Shown: positions 1-8,754, numbered from the stretch's first letter. The stretch: 22,336 nucleotides of DNA from Bact-19 sp038319215 (GCA_038319215.1 JBBQCZ010000055.1:1-22336); one strand, 5' to 3'. Program-made: numbers and translations. Notes: generated by a model from the sequence alone, not told the origin.

Positions 1-650
1 GGAAGCTTCATGTATTTCATTTAAGTACAGAGAAAGAGATCTCGCTTTTTTCTGATGCCAAATTGTCTGAAAAAAGAATTACTGCTGAGGTTTGTGTTCA
101 TCATTTATGGTTTAACGATTCATTTTATGAAAAACTTGGTAATAAAATAAAATGGAACCCTGCAGTTAAGAAAGAGTCTGATCGTTTAGCATTGATTAAA
201 GCTTTGAAGGATGGAAGAATAGATGTTGTAGCAACAGATCATGCACCACATACAGAAAGTGAAAAAATGCAGACATACCTAAAAGCTCCTTCTGGTGGCC
301 CGATGGCGCAACATTCATTGCTAGTAATGCTTGAACTTGCACTTCAAGGCTACTTTGCCCCTGAAGATGTGGTTAAGTGGATGTGTCACAATCCTGCCGA
401 GTTATTCGAAATTTATTTACGAGGATTTGTCCGCGAAGGCTTTTATGCAGATTTAGTTTTAGTAAATCCAAAAATGAAAACTAAAGTTACAAGAGAAAGC
501 TTATTGTCAAAATGTGGATGGTCTCCTTTGGAAGGAACCGAGTTTAATAATAATATTTATACTACTTTTGTAAATGGAGTGATGGTTTATGAAAATGGCA
601 AAATTATTGATAACAATGCCGCAATGCAATTAAAATTTAATAGACGTTAA
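1..650 (+). CDS. pyrC: Dihydroorotase, class I (C-terminal part, 5' end outside window)
   Basis: Dihydroorotase closes N-carbamoyl-aspartate to dihydroorotate in de novo pyrimidine synthesis, in the cytosol. The reading frame is open from base 3, so the gene begins before the window; the TTG at 63 is an internal Leu codon, not a start. Visible family marks are a metal-ligand histidine segment (LHVFHLST) at the very left, a second histidine segment (EVCVHHLWF), and the DHAPH motif around base 240 that carries the catalytic Asp, followed by GGPMAQHSLL. The tail (GFVREGFYADLVLVNP) is the usual small beta-sandwich end of amidohydrolases. The N-terminal HxH metal site is not in view. The stop is 2 bases before the next gene's ATG, so the two are probably co-transcribed. 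The family assignment is firm; that this copy is the active PyrC and not an inactive paralogue is inferred from the intact DHAPH. Confidence 0.93.
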   Translation, partial: KLHVFHLSTEKEISLFSDAKLSEKRITAEVCVHHLWFNDSFYEKLGNKIKWNPAVKKESDRLALIKALKDGRIDVVATDHAPHTESEKMQTYLKAPSGGPMAQHSLLVMLELALQGYFAPEDVVKWMCHNPAELFEIYLRGFVREGFYADLVLVNPKMKTKVTRESLLSKCGWSPLEGTEFNNNIYTTFVNGVMVYENGKIIDNNAAMQLKFNRR

Positions 651-652
651 TT

Positions 653-1162
653 ATGAAAAAATTATTTATACTTTCAATGTTAGTATTTCCGGTAATACTT
701 AGTGCCCAGATTAATAAAACTGTTTTTGACGAAGTAAAAGAGCAAGAAATACTAATAGGAGAATGTAATCCTGAAGGGTTTAGATCGGAAGGGTTTAATT
801 CTTGGTTTGACGCAGAGTATGATGCATTTCAAGTGAACGATGAGTTTTTTGTTCCTGGTTATAATATCCAATTTGACTCCGTTTATGTTTTTTTAGGAAC
901 ATGGTGCAGCGATTCTAAGCGCGAAGTTCCAAGATTTTGTAAAATTATGGATCACACTTATTTTGCTGGAACTCCAGTTCGTTACTTCGCTCTTGATGGA
1001 AATAAGCACACAGATGTTATTAATACTAAAGAATTTTATATTGATTACGTACCTACTTTTATCTTTTATTATCGAGGAAATGAGCTTTGTCGCATAATTG
1101 AAGCCCCAAAATTGAGCCTAGAAGAGGATATAATGGATTTATTGAGTAGAATTCAACCTTAA
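653..1162 (+). CDS. Secreted thioredoxin-fold protein with WCSDS active-site loop
   Basis: 169 residues. Residues 1-19 form a signal peptide (MKKLFILSMLVFPVILSAQ), so the mature protein should be periplasmic or outer-membrane facing. The thioredoxin fold is shown by FLGTWCSDSKREVPRF (residues 80-95) and by the cis-proline region YVPTFIFYY (132-140). The active site holds Cys85 followed by Ser-Asp-Ser, so the resolving cysteine of a CxxC pair is missing. Related Bacteroidota proteins often carry WCxDS/WCxDC loops. A monothiol site argues against a classical disulfide reductase and for a peroxidase-, isomerase- or binding-like role; this is inference. Other cysteines (38, 96, 146) exist, and Cys96 lies 11 residues downstream of Cys85. 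The start ATG is 2 bases after the dihydroorotase stop. Substrate unknown. Confidence 0.8.
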   Translation: MKKLFILSMLVFPVILSAQINKTVFDEVKEQEILIGECNPEGFRSEGFNSWFDAEYDAFQVNDEFFVPGYNIQFDSVYVFLGTWCSDSKREVPRFCKIMDHTYFAGTPVRYFALDGNKHTDVINTKEFYIDYVPTFIFYYRGNELCRIIEAPKLSLEEDIMDLLSRIQP

Positions 1163-1301
1163 TTTGCTTTTGTAAATATCTAGTAATCAGCGCTTTCGTA
1201 TATTTTTTTGATTTTTTTCAGTTCTTATGCCACGTTTTTAACATTTCTACTGTCTTATTTGTGGTATAAAACTTGTATCGCAGAAATTAATCAATTAGAA
1301 A

Positions 1302-1682
1302 ATGAAGAAACTTATTTACAATACTGAACATGGAAAACTAACTGTTAATAGTAATGGCAGTATAGTTATTGAGTTTCAGAATTTGTATATGCAGTTGAAT
1401 ATCGCACAATTTGCAGAATTTGTACAATTTGTAAATGTACATTTTCGTCAATTAGCTGGAAAAATTGGAGATAACCCTAAAGACAGTTTTTATCACACTG
1501 TTTTGCGTAATATGGATGATGAGGTTGTTGACGAATTTAGAAAGCTTATTAACGCCCCTGTCTTTTCCCCTGACGATAAATACGACTTGTTTGATTCATT
1601 TAAAGAAATGAAGACAAAAAAGCAAGAAATATTTTCAGGTAAGACTGTGAGGCTAGATGCTACTGCAATATGCTTAAATTAA
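1302..1682 (+). CDS. Small uncharacterised cytosolic protein
   Basis: 126 residues, no signal peptide, no membrane segment, not confidently recognised. The first 50 residues (TEHGKLTVNSNGSIVIEFQNLYMQL, then an amphipathic helix) recall, from memory only, small Bacteroidota proteins of the DUF6686 kind, but the cysteine pairs I associate with those are absent here. The C-terminal half is helical and charged. The ATG at 1302 follows an AT-rich leader of 139 bases; no good TAnnTTTG promoter box was found there. The gene converges with recO and the two overlap by 4 bases (1679-1682), leaving no room for a separate terminator. Normal codon use and an undisturbed frame support a real gene; function unknown. 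Confidence 0.65.
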   Translation: MKKLIYNTEHGKLTVNSNGSIVIEFQNLYMQLNIAQFAEFVQFVNVHFRQLAGKIGDNPKDSFYHTVLRNMDDEVVDEFRKLINAPVFSPDDKYDLFDSFKEMKTKKQEIFSGKTVRLDATAICLN

Positions 1683-2404
1683 TCATTAAAAACTTCTTGT
1701 AATACTTTGAGAGAATTTATTTCTCCAAATCCTGGGATATGAAATTTATAATACATAAGCAATTTCTCTATCAGCATCTTTCTTATTTTGTAATTGCAGA
1801 AAGATTGATTATTGTTAAAAGAAGTTTTTAAAAACTGGTTCATTATTTTACTTTCCTCTTCGTCCATAGACTCGTTCTCGCTAGTAAACATTGGGATAAA
1901 TAATCCTTCTTTAAGATTAAAAAAAGGCATTTCGAGCGAAAAGTTGTGAGTAATTCCAAAACCAGATATTTTTGCAAAGTCTCGAAGAAAGAATAAATGG
2001 ATGTCGGATATGTTGTTAACCGTTTCATTTAATTGCAAAATCGTTTCCTGAATAAATTCAAAAAGATAAGTATTTGGTTCTTCTTCTTTTATTGTTTTTG
2101 CCATTACTTCGGCTATAAATTGAGCTAGGCAAGTCTTTACAATGTCATTGCAAAGTGCATCAAGATTGTATTTTCTATTACAGTATGAAATTGATTGAAT
2201 GCTTCGAGTATCTTTTAACTTAACTTCGGTCTCTACAATATTAAGAGGAAAGAGGAGTGATGGTTTAATGCCAGTTTTTGAAGTTTTTGGAATACGTACA
2301 ATTGAGGCAAAACGTCCGTAGTCGAGACTGTAAAAATTAACTATGTATGAAGAGTCGCCGTATTTAACTTTATTCAGTATAATTGCTTGAGTTTTTCCTA
2401 TCAT
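1679..2404 (-). CDS. recO: DNA repair protein RecO
   Basis: 241 residues, the usual length for RecO. RecO anneals single strands and, with RecR, helps load RecA at SSB-covered gaps (RecF pathway). The N-terminal OB-fold is recognisable: MIGKTQAIILNKVKYGDSSYIVNFYSLDYGRFA followed by a basic stretch. The rest is the all-helical C-terminal domain, with the Bacteroidota-typical IHLFFLRDFAKISGFG segment (about residues 138-153). There is no zinc-finger cysteine cluster, which is common in this phylum. The start ATG overlaps the porZ stop (ATGA, 2401-2404), so translation is probably coupled. It is the last gene of the minus-strand cluster and meets the convergent gene at 1682. Confidence 0.9.
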   Translation of the reverse strand: MIGKTQAIILNKVKYGDSSYIVNFYSLDYGRFASIVRIPKTSKTGIKPSLLFPLNIVETEVKLKDTRSIQSISYCNRKYNLDALCNDIVKTCLAQFIAEVMAKTIKEEEPNTYLFEFIQETILQLNETVNNISDIHLFFLRDFAKISGFGITHNFSLEMPFFNLKEGLFIPMFTSENESMDEEESKIMNQFLKTSFNNNQSFCNYKIRKMLIEKLLMYYKFHIPGFGEINSLKVLQEVFND

Positions 2405-4764
2405 TCGTTTCCATTGATAAACAAGATTTTTGTAATATCAGTTTTAGAACCAGTTTCGTTTGAGCATAAAACCAGATATACTCCAGAACTAACTCTATTT
2501 CCATTAAGATCTTCTCCATACCAAATAGCTTGTCCGCCTTCGGAACGAGTTTCAAAAACCATATTTCCTGAGATGTCGGTTATTTTAACATAAGAACCCG
2601 CAATTAATCCAGTAATCGTGATTGGCCCGCGGTAATCTGGTTTTACCGGATTGGGGAAAGTATATACTCCAATATAATCATCAGAACCTTCTGTTGCAGT
2701 GCTGCGATATGAAATCATTCCTGCTGATGTTCCGAAAAATACCTCGCCAGTATTTGGAACAATTGCAGAGCAAATTATATTATTTGAGAGTAAAGGCGAA
2801 TTGTCTTTTGTAAAATGATAAATTTCTTCAAGCCCGTCGGAGCTTGTATAATACACTCCACCAGTTTGTGTTCCAAACCATTTTTTATCAGCACCATCAA
2901 CTTTTATGGATGTAACAATTTCGGTTCCGAGTAAAATGTCAGCATTATCTGTACCGTCGTTACGAGGAATTTTAACTTGACGAGCTCTTAACGTTCCAGA
3001 TTCAAAAACATCTTCTGGATTATAATAAACTACTGCTCCCTTGCTAGTTCCAACCCAAATATATCCGTTTTTGTCTTCGGCAATTGAGAATACATCATTG
3101 CTAATAGTTTCTCCATCTTCATCAAGGATTGTTAGTTTTTTATATCTATCATCGCTTTTATTTCCAGGAGTATTATTGTCGTCAAATACGAACAAGCCAA
3201 CACCTTGAGGCAGAATTACCCATTTATAATCGTCTTTAGTAACTATAATTTGTCCTGTATTGATTAGCCCAAGTGAAGATGAATAATCAATTGAAGTCCA
3301 AGTTCCATCAGGAGCCATTACATGGAACTGTGGAGATGTAAGTGAATTAGAAACCCATAGATTTCCATCATTATCAAATGCTAATCCTCCAACTCTAAGG
3401 TAATCTGTCCCAGGAACATAAGTTAATGAGCTATTGGTTGTATTATGAATTTTATAAAAAGAGTTATTGCGGAATTCTACTAAACCATTAATCCAAGATC
3501 CACAAAAATATCTTGTTTCGTCTTTAGGGTCAAATATTGTTCGTACCAAATCTTTTACTGGTGCTAATTCTGCAACATTATTATAATTATAACTATTCCA
3601 TTGATTATCAGTAAATTTATAAAACAAAGCGTTGTTCCATTGTGGTCCCCACGAAAGATTCATGCCACCAGCAACAGCAATTAGATCAGATTTAGTAGCC
3701 GCTATATCAAATACCGCATAATCTGCTGGTCCATTAATCTTAATATTAGTATATTTCCAAGAATTTGGGTTATGAATTAATCCTAATTTTGTATCTGCAA
3801 TCCAGACTTCATTATTGTTTGAAATTACTGCAGAGGATGGGGACGGTGATTGTCCTCCTGAGTCGAAGCTATATTGCCAAATATGTCTAACTTCGGTAAG
3901 ATTTGAATCAAAGAATTTAATCCAGTATTTATTGCACATAATTAAGTTTTCAGAATCACCGCCTAAAGATACAGTGTAATTATATATGTCGTTTAAATGC
4001 GACCAATTATTGCCATCAAAAACTAATATTGTGTCGGCATTTGTATTGTTGTAATCGTGGTAATTTACAACTACTTTCCCGTTAATCGCTTTTAGTGTGT
4101 TAAAAGATTTTCCTGTCATCCAGTTTAGAGAGGCTGTTGCATTGTCGGAAACAATCTCCCATTTTGAAAAATCGACTAACGATAACGAAAGATCGCCACG
4201 ATAAACGCCTATGTCGGTTGCCGCATAAATATATGAGCCGTCAGTATCTAAAGTGTTAACTTTTACGTTAGTTCCATTGTCGCCAATAAACCAAGTTTCA
4301 CGTATTTCTATACGATCTAAATCGAGCACTACTATTCCAAATCCACATCCTAAATATGCTAAGTTTCCTAATATGCAAATGCTGTAAATAGTTTTGTCAC
4401 CATTCATCGATTTTCTTTTAATATCGCCAATGTTGATAATTTCTTTATCTTTTATTAAGTCGATATTCCCATTTCCATAACCAAGAATAACATAATTAAG
4501 ACCTGCATGGTATGCGATACTTTTTACCCCAGAATCACTGAGCCCACTTATTTTTGATAATTTTTCTGTTTCTCCAGTATTATTAGCATATTTAAGCAAA
4601 CCAACGTTTGTAACCAAATAAACATCGCTACCCGCGACAATTACTTTTTCTCCATAGGTGTAAGGTAGATGATCACGCCATTGGCCAACAGCTATTTGTC
4701 CGAATGAAAAAATCGAAAGTATTAAGAATAGCAGAAAACTGCCTATGAAATTAATTTTGTTCAT
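2401..4764 (-). CDS. porZ: PorZ-like type IX secretion attachment-complex protein
   Basis: 787 residues, close to the roughly 780 residues of Porphyromonas PorZ. Residues 1-23 are a signal peptide. The opening GQWRDHLPYTYGEKVIVAGSDVYLVTNVGLLKY matches the start of the PorZ beta-propeller family. Two propellers of short repeats follow, visible as recurring 'IYAATDIGVYRG', 'IWVGTSKGAVVYY' and 'KWFGTQTGGVYY' blades. The last ~80 residues, from YTFPNPVKPDYRG to the end, form a type IX secretion C-terminal domain (PNP, SGVYLV). In Porphyromonas, PorZ is cell-surface located and works with PorU, PorV and PorQ to attach anionic LPS to cargo. Its place just before recO is a gene order I recall from other Bacteroidota. 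Main alternative: a generic two-component-propeller cargo protein; the N-terminal sequence argues against that. Confidence 0.85.
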   Translation of the reverse strand: MNKINFIGSFLLFLILSIFSFGQIAVGQWRDHLPYTYGEKVIVAGSDVYLVTNVGLLKYANNTGETEKLSKISGLSDSGVKSIAYHAGLNYVILGYGNGNIDLIKDKEIINIGDIKRKSMNGDKTIYSICILGNLAYLGCGFGIVVLDLDRIEIRETWFIGDNGTNVKVNTLDTDGSYIYAATDIGVYRGDLSLSLVDFSKWEIVSDNATASLNWMTGKSFNTLKAINGKVVVNYHDYNNTNADTILVFDGNNWSHLNDIYNYTVSLGGDSENLIMCNKYWIKFFDSNLTEVRHIWQYSFDSGGQSPSPSSAVISNNNEVWIADTKLGLIHNPNSWKYTNIKINGPADYAVFDIAATKSDLIAVAGGMNLSWGPQWNNALFYKFTDNQWNSYNYNNVAELAPVKDLVRTIFDPKDETRYFCGSWINGLVEFRNNSFYKIHNTTNSSLTYVPGTDYLRVGGLAFDNDGNLWVSNSLTSPQFHVMAPDGTWTSIDYSSSLGLINTGQIIVTKDDYKWVILPQGVGLFVFDDNNTPGNKSDDRYKKLTILDEDGETISNDVFSIAEDKNGYIWVGTSKGAVVYYNPEDVFESGTLRARQVKIPRNDGTDNADILLGTEIVTSIKVDGADKKWFGTQTGGVYYTSSDGLEEIYHFTKDNSPLLSNNIICSAIVPNTGEVFFGTSAGMISYRSTATEGSDDYIGVYTFPNPVKPDYRGPITITGLIAGSYVKITDISGNMVFETRSEGGQAIWYGEDLNGNRVSSGVYLVLCSNETGSKTDITKILFINGNE

Positions 4765-4813
4765 TTTTTATTGTTTTACTAATAATAACTAACTCAAAAA
4801 TGCATAATTTATT

Positions 4814-5401
4814 TTATTCTTGATGATGTCTAAGGAAATAAAAAAGTTTTTCAGTTGCTATAGCACGATGACTAATCATATTTTTGATGTTTGCTGGAAT
4901 TTCTGCAAATGTTTCATCAAATCCAGTAGGTGTAAAAACAGGATCGTAGCCAAATCCGTTATCACCTCTAAGTGTTTCGGTAATTTTGCCTTCTACAATT
5001 CCTTCAAAAAAGTACTCTTTATCGTCAAGTATTAGTGCTACAACTGTTCTAAATCTAGCAGCACGGTCTGCACAATCTTTAAGTTCTGATAAAAGTTTTT
5101 TTACATTTTCATTTGAACTTTTGCCATCACCGGCATAGCGAGCAGAGTAAACGCCAGGAGCTCCATTTAATGCTTCTACTTCTAGCCCTGTGTCATCAGC
5201 AAAACAATTTACGCCATATAACTCAGAAATATATCTTGCTTTTTGCAATGCATTGCCTTCAAGAGTGGATTGTTCTTCTGGAAGTTCTGTTTCGTGTTTT
5301 ATATCGGCAAGACTGATAATTTTAAATTTTCCATTGGCAATCTCTCTTACTTCATCAAGTTTGTTTTTGTTGTTTGTGGCAAAGATAAATTCGTTTGTCA
5401 T
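4814..5401 (-). CDS. rdgB: RdgB/HAM1 non-canonical purine NTP pyrophosphatase
   Basis: 195 residues, standard length. The enzyme hydrolyses dITP, ITP and XTP to the monophosphates and so keeps deaminated purines out of DNA and RNA. Motifs seen: substrate loop FATNNKNKLDEV (residues 7-18), the metal/catalytic segment FADDTGLEVEALNGAPGVYSARYAG (67-91), GFGYDPVF near residue 147, and the closing SHRAIA segment. All expected functional residues are present. It starts 6 bases after the preceding gene's stop (5408) and ends 49 bases before porZ, consistent with membership of the same transcript. Assignment is firm. Confidence 0.95.
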   Translation of the reverse strand: MTNEFIFATNNKNKLDEVREIANGKFKIISLADIKHETELPEEQSTLEGNALQKARYISELYGVNCFADDTGLEVEALNGAPGVYSARYAGDGKSSNENVKKLLSELKDCADRAARFRTVVALILDDKEYFFEGIVEGKITETLRGDNGFGYDPVFTPTGFDETFAEIPANIKNMISHRAIATEKLFYFLRHHQE

Positions 5402-5407
5402 TTTTTT

Positions 5408-6229
5408 CTAAAAATCAATATTGTGAATAATTTGTCTTATAATTTCAGGAAAATAAAGATCCGAAACTTTTTGTTTATCATCAAGATTAAAAGGGATTTT
5501 CGCCTCTCCAAAACTACCATGAATTAAAACTCCTTTTGCATTATATAAACTGAAATGAACTTTAATTGTTCTCTCCGCTTTTGCGTTTCCTGACAGATAA
5601 GGGTCACCATAATTTCCTTTTATTTCAAAGTGATTTATGAAAAGAAAATAATTTACATTTCTTTTTGCAGCTATCTCTTCTAAAACTTCGGGTTGGTGAA
5701 AAACAATGTTAAGGTACATGTCTTCAGTTGATTGTCGTTTGCTGACGAGTTCGCCATTTTGTATATGCGTTTTATATTGTGCAGCTTCTTCTATTCTTTT
5801 TTGTTCTTCTTTTTCATCACGCTTTCGTGCCAAAAAACCTTTTTTTTCTAAATCTTCAGGATTCTCAGGATTGTTTTTCATAGCAAGAACAAGTTCATAG
5901 CTAATTATTGAATATAATTGATCTATGTCATCTTGGTCTTGCCTTGTGTTATCGGTAAACAAACTTATAAGTGTACACGAGTCCATCATTGCATTGTAAA
6001 GTTGCAAATTGAACTGATACCTAAAGTATTGCATTATCTCATCATGAGTTTCTCTATCTTTTTGTGCCATAATTCCAGTGGCATCATTAAGATAGATTCT
6101 TGGATCGAAAGGTACTAGTAAAATTCTTTTAGTTTTATCTGCACCTGTGTTAAAATCCAAATATTCTTGTGCGTTTATTGCTGTCAAAAATACGACAGAT
6201 ATAAAAATTATGGCAGCTATTTTTTTCAT
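5408..6229 (-). CDS. Exported protein of unknown function
   Basis: 273 residues. Residues 1-20 form a cleavable signal peptide (MKKIAAIIFISVVFLTAINA). No family is recognised with confidence. The mature start (KTKRILLVPFDPRIYLNDA) has the hydrophobic-strand 'LLVPF' opening seen in envelope assembly proteins of the LpoB/CsgG/TolB-N type, but this is only a resemblance. Residues ~115-150 are highly charged (KKGFLARKRDEKEEQKRIEEAA) and likely helical or coiled. The last third (NYFLFINHFEIKGNYGDPY, AERTIKVHFSLYNAKGVLIHG, then IRQIIHNIDF) looks like an alternating beta-sheet domain. There are no cysteines in a lipobox, so a soluble periplasmic product is expected. It lies 57 bases after rseP and 6 bases before rdgB, which suggests a housekeeping envelope role. 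Confidence 0.7.
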   Translation of the reverse strand: MKKIAAIIFISVVFLTAINAQEYLDFNTGADKTKRILLVPFDPRIYLNDATGIMAQKDRETHDEIMQYFRYQFNLQLYNAMMDSCTLISLFTDNTRQDQDDIDQLYSIISYELVLAMKNNPENPEDLEKKGFLARKRDEKEEQKRIEEAAQYKTHIQNGELVSKRQSTEDMYLNIVFHQPEVLEEIAAKRNVNYFLFINHFEIKGNYGDPYLSGNAKAERTIKVHFSLYNAKGVLIHGSFGEAKIPFNLDDKQKVSDLYFPEIIRQIIHNIDF

Positions 6230-6286
6230 TTTTTTGTAATTTAGTTTACATTATTTTAACTGCTATTTTTTGTAAATGGCTAGCTT

Positions 6287-7588
6287 CTAGAACAGATTTA
6301 TTATATCGTTTCCGAGCACTAAGACCATTAATAGTAGTAAAATTATCATTCCAATAACTTGAACGATTTCCATAAACTTATCTGACAATTTCCTGCGTGT
6401 GATAACTTCAAAAATTAGGAAGATAGAATGTCCTCCATCAAGAGCAGGAATAGGCAAGATGTTTACAAAAGCCAAGATCATTGAAATAATCCCGGTTAGC
6501 TTCCAAAATTTATACCAATCCCAAACGCCACCGTAAACCTTTGCAATTCCAATTGGTCCTTGTAGGTTGTCTTTTGCTTTTTCTTTCCCGCTAAATATAA
6601 GTCCATAGCCTTTAATGTTTGAGCTTACTACCTCAAATGCATCAATCCATCCATATTTTAAAGCAGAAAAAAATGTATAAGCTTTTCTTTCAAATGTTGG
6701 TAGCGAAGTATAAATTCCAATCTTACCCAAGCTATCCACCTGAAGCATAACAGTATCTATTTCGCCTGAATTGTCGAAAACAAATTGTAATTCCTTGCTT
6801 TTACTAAAGCTAAGTGTTTCACGTAGTTTTCCGAAAGAATTTATTTTTCCATTATCTATGCTGATAATTTTTGCTCCATTTTTAAGTCCAATTTGTCCTA
6901 TTGGCATTTCTTTTACAACGCTGTCGATTACAAAAGGATGATTATCCAATGTAATAAATTGACCTCCATTTTTTAGAAATGAATACAGAGTGTCGGTCAT
7001 TTCTAGCTCAATTGCTTTGCCATTGCGATCAACAGTTATCGTTTCTGCAAAAAATAATCTAGTTGAAAATACGTCTTCGTAACGTGCTGTTTTCTTTCCA
7101 TTTATAGCGACAACCTTATCTCCTGTTTCAAATCCTAAATATCTAGCATAAGGATAAGCATAAATTCCATTCGGTACATTTTCAACTGGCAGATATTCTT
7201 TAGTAAAAACCAGATGAGATAAAGCAAGAATTGTTATCCCAGCAATTACATTCATTATTACACCAGCAACCATAACAATTAGTCTTTGCCAAGCTGGTTT
7301 GCTCCTAAATTCCCAAGGTTTAGGCTCTTCTTTTAATTGTTTAGTGTCTAGAGATTCGTCTATCATTCCAGAAATTTTAACATAGCCACCCAGAGGAAGC
7401 CAGCCAAATCCGAATTCGGTATCTCCAATTTTCTTACTCCATATTTTAAACCATGGATCGAAGAAAATAAAGAACTTGGTGACTCTAATGCCGAATATTC
7501 TTGCAGCGATATAGTGCCCAAATTCATGAATTACAACTAATAGTGTGAGTGCCAGAATTAATTGCCCGGCCATTATAAATGCGGTCAT
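6287..7588 (-). CDS. rseP: RseP-family site-2 intramembrane zinc metalloprotease
   Basis: 433 residues, typical length. These proteases cut membrane-embedded substrates such as anti-sigma factors and leftover signal peptides. HEFGH at residues 21-25, inside the first membrane helix, supplies two zinc ligands and the catalytic Glu. The third ligand is the Asp of NILPIPALDGGHSIFLIFE (from residue 376) in a C-terminal membrane helix. Two PDZ-like regions lie between (around residues 125-175 and 225-275, the second containing GLKNGAKIISIDNGKINSF). A membrane segment near residue 107 and a last one (IGMIILLLLMVLVLG) complete the topology. The ATG at 7588 overlaps the dxr stop by 4 bases (ATGA), an order found in many bacteria. 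No sigma/anti-sigma pair is in view, so the substrate is unknown. Confidence 0.94.
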   Translation of the reverse strand: MTAFIMAGQLILALTLLVVIHEFGHYIAARIFGIRVTKFFIFFDPWFKIWSKKIGDTEFGFGWLPLGGYVKISGMIDESLDTKQLKEEPKPWEFRSKPAWQRLIVMVAGVIMNVIAGITILALSHLVFTKEYLPVENVPNGIYAYPYARYLGFETGDKVVAINGKKTARYEDVFSTRLFFAETITVDRNGKAIELEMTDTLYSFLKNGGQFITLDNHPFVIDSVVKEMPIGQIGLKNGAKIISIDNGKINSFGKLRETLSFSKSKELQFVFDNSGEIDTVMLQVDSLGKIGIYTSLPTFERKAYTFFSALKYGWIDAFEVVSSNIKGYGLIFSGKEKAKDNLQGPIGIAKVYGGVWDWYKFWKLTGIISMILAFVNILPIPALDGGHSIFLIFEVITRRKLSDKFMEIVQVIGMIILLLLMVLVLGNDIINLF

Positions 7589-8754
7589 ATTTTTAACTTT
7601 TTAGATATTTCAAACGATTTAATTCTTGTAATATTATCTGTTTCTAAACAATCTGTTAGTGTGGGATTGTTGATATGTTCAATTTTAACTAATGCTTCTT
7701 CAATTAGTTCTGATATTGCGGTAAAACTTATTTGTTCATTTAAGAATAATTCTACTGCAACTTCGTTGGCTGCGTTCATAATGCAAGCTGCATTTCCTCC
7801 AGTTTTAAGACAGTCGTAGGCTATTTGTAGGTTGCGGAATGTTGCTAAATCGGGTTTTTCGAAAGTGAAAGTATTTATGTCGGAGAAAGATAGTCTATTC
7901 TTTTGTGATATTGACCGATTTGGATAGTCAAGTGCGTATTGAATAGGAATTCTCATACTTGGAACACCGAGTTGAGCTTTTATAGATCCGTCATTAAATT
8001 CTACCATAGAGTGAATAACAGATTGGGGATGAACAACCACATCAATTTTGTCTGCTGGGATTCCAAATAGCCAATGAGCTTCGATAACCTCAAGACCTTT
8101 ATTCATTAAGCTTGCTGAGTCGATTGTAACCTTATTTCCCATGCTCCAGTTTGGATGTTTTAGTGCCTGAGCAGGAGTTACCTTTGAAAGAAAATCAATG
8201 TCTTTTCCTCTAAATGGACCTCCCGAAGCAGTAAGAATTAACTTATCTATATTGGCTGGGTTTTCGCCAGCAAGACATTGAAAAATTGCAGAGTGTTCAG
8301 AGTCAACAGGAATAATATGGGCTTTGCTTTTCTTGAGTAATTCGGTAATAATATGCCCGCCAACCACTAAAGTTTCTTTATTAGCAAGTGCAATTCTTTT
8401 TCCGGCTTCGATTGCTCGTATTGTGGGCAGTAAACCAGAAAAACCTACCATTGCAGTAACAACTACATCTACAATATCTAAGGAAGCTACTTGCTCGATT
8501 GATTTTGCGCCAGCATAAACCTTAATTGGCAAATCTGAAATTGCTTCTTTTAAGGCAGTATATTTAGATTCGTCAGCAATTACAATAAAATTTGGTTCAA
8601 ATTCACGAGCCTGTTTAATTAGCAAATCAATATTATTGTTTGCAACTAGCACCTCAACTTGAAACAAATCGGGATAATCTCTAATAATATCTAAAGTCTG
8701 AGTGCCAATTGAGCCTGTAGAGCCTAAAATAGCTATTTTTTTTATTTTTTTCAC
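7585..8754 (-). CDS. dxr: 1-deoxy-D-xylulose 5-phosphate reductoisomerase
   Basis: 389 residues, normal for the family. It converts DXP to 2-C-methyl-D-erythritol 4-phosphate using NADPH, the committed step of the MEP isoprenoid pathway that feeds quinone and undecaprenyl synthesis. Motifs: NADPH loop GSTGSIG (residues 11-17), LANKETLVVGG, PVDSEHSAIFQ with metal ligands, ASGGPFRG, HPNWSMGNKVTIDSASLMNKG, and HPQSVIHSMVEF. The start codon is GTG (8752-8754), which overlaps the TGA of the M23 peptidase gene (GTGA). No ATG is available in frame before the NADPH loop, so GTG is the only sensible start and translation is probably coupled to the upstream gene. The 3' end overlaps rseP by 4 bases. 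Confidence 0.96.
   Translation of the reverse strand: MKKIKKIAILGSTGSIGTQTLDIIRDYPDLFQVEVLVANNNIDLLIKQAREFEPNFIVIADESKYTALKEAISDLPIKVYAGAKSIEQVASLDIVDVVVTAMVGFSGLLPTIRAIEAGKRIALANKETLVVGGHIITELLKKSKAHIIPVDSEHSAIFQCLAGENPANIDKLILTASGGPFRGKDIDFLSKVTPAQALKHPNWSMGNKVTIDSASLMNKGLEVIEAHWLFGIPADKIDVVVHPQSVIHSMVEFNDGSIKAQLGVPSMRIPIQYALDYPNRSISQKNRLSFSDINTFTFEKPDLATFRNLQIAYDCLKTGGNAACIMNAANEVAVELFLNEQISFTAISELIEEALVKIEHINNPTLTDCLETDNITRIKSFEISKKLKI

Noticed and set aside
1163..1301. Terminator or promoter in the gap after the thioredoxin-like gene
   Set aside because: The T-runs have no preceding stem beyond a 6-base AGCGCT palindrome, and no TAnnTTTG match was found; nothing definite is seen in the gap.
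2387..2813. Plus-strand open frames opposite porZ
   Set aside because: They lie antisense to a well-supported gene, start at non-ATG codons or mid-sequence, and have no protein features.
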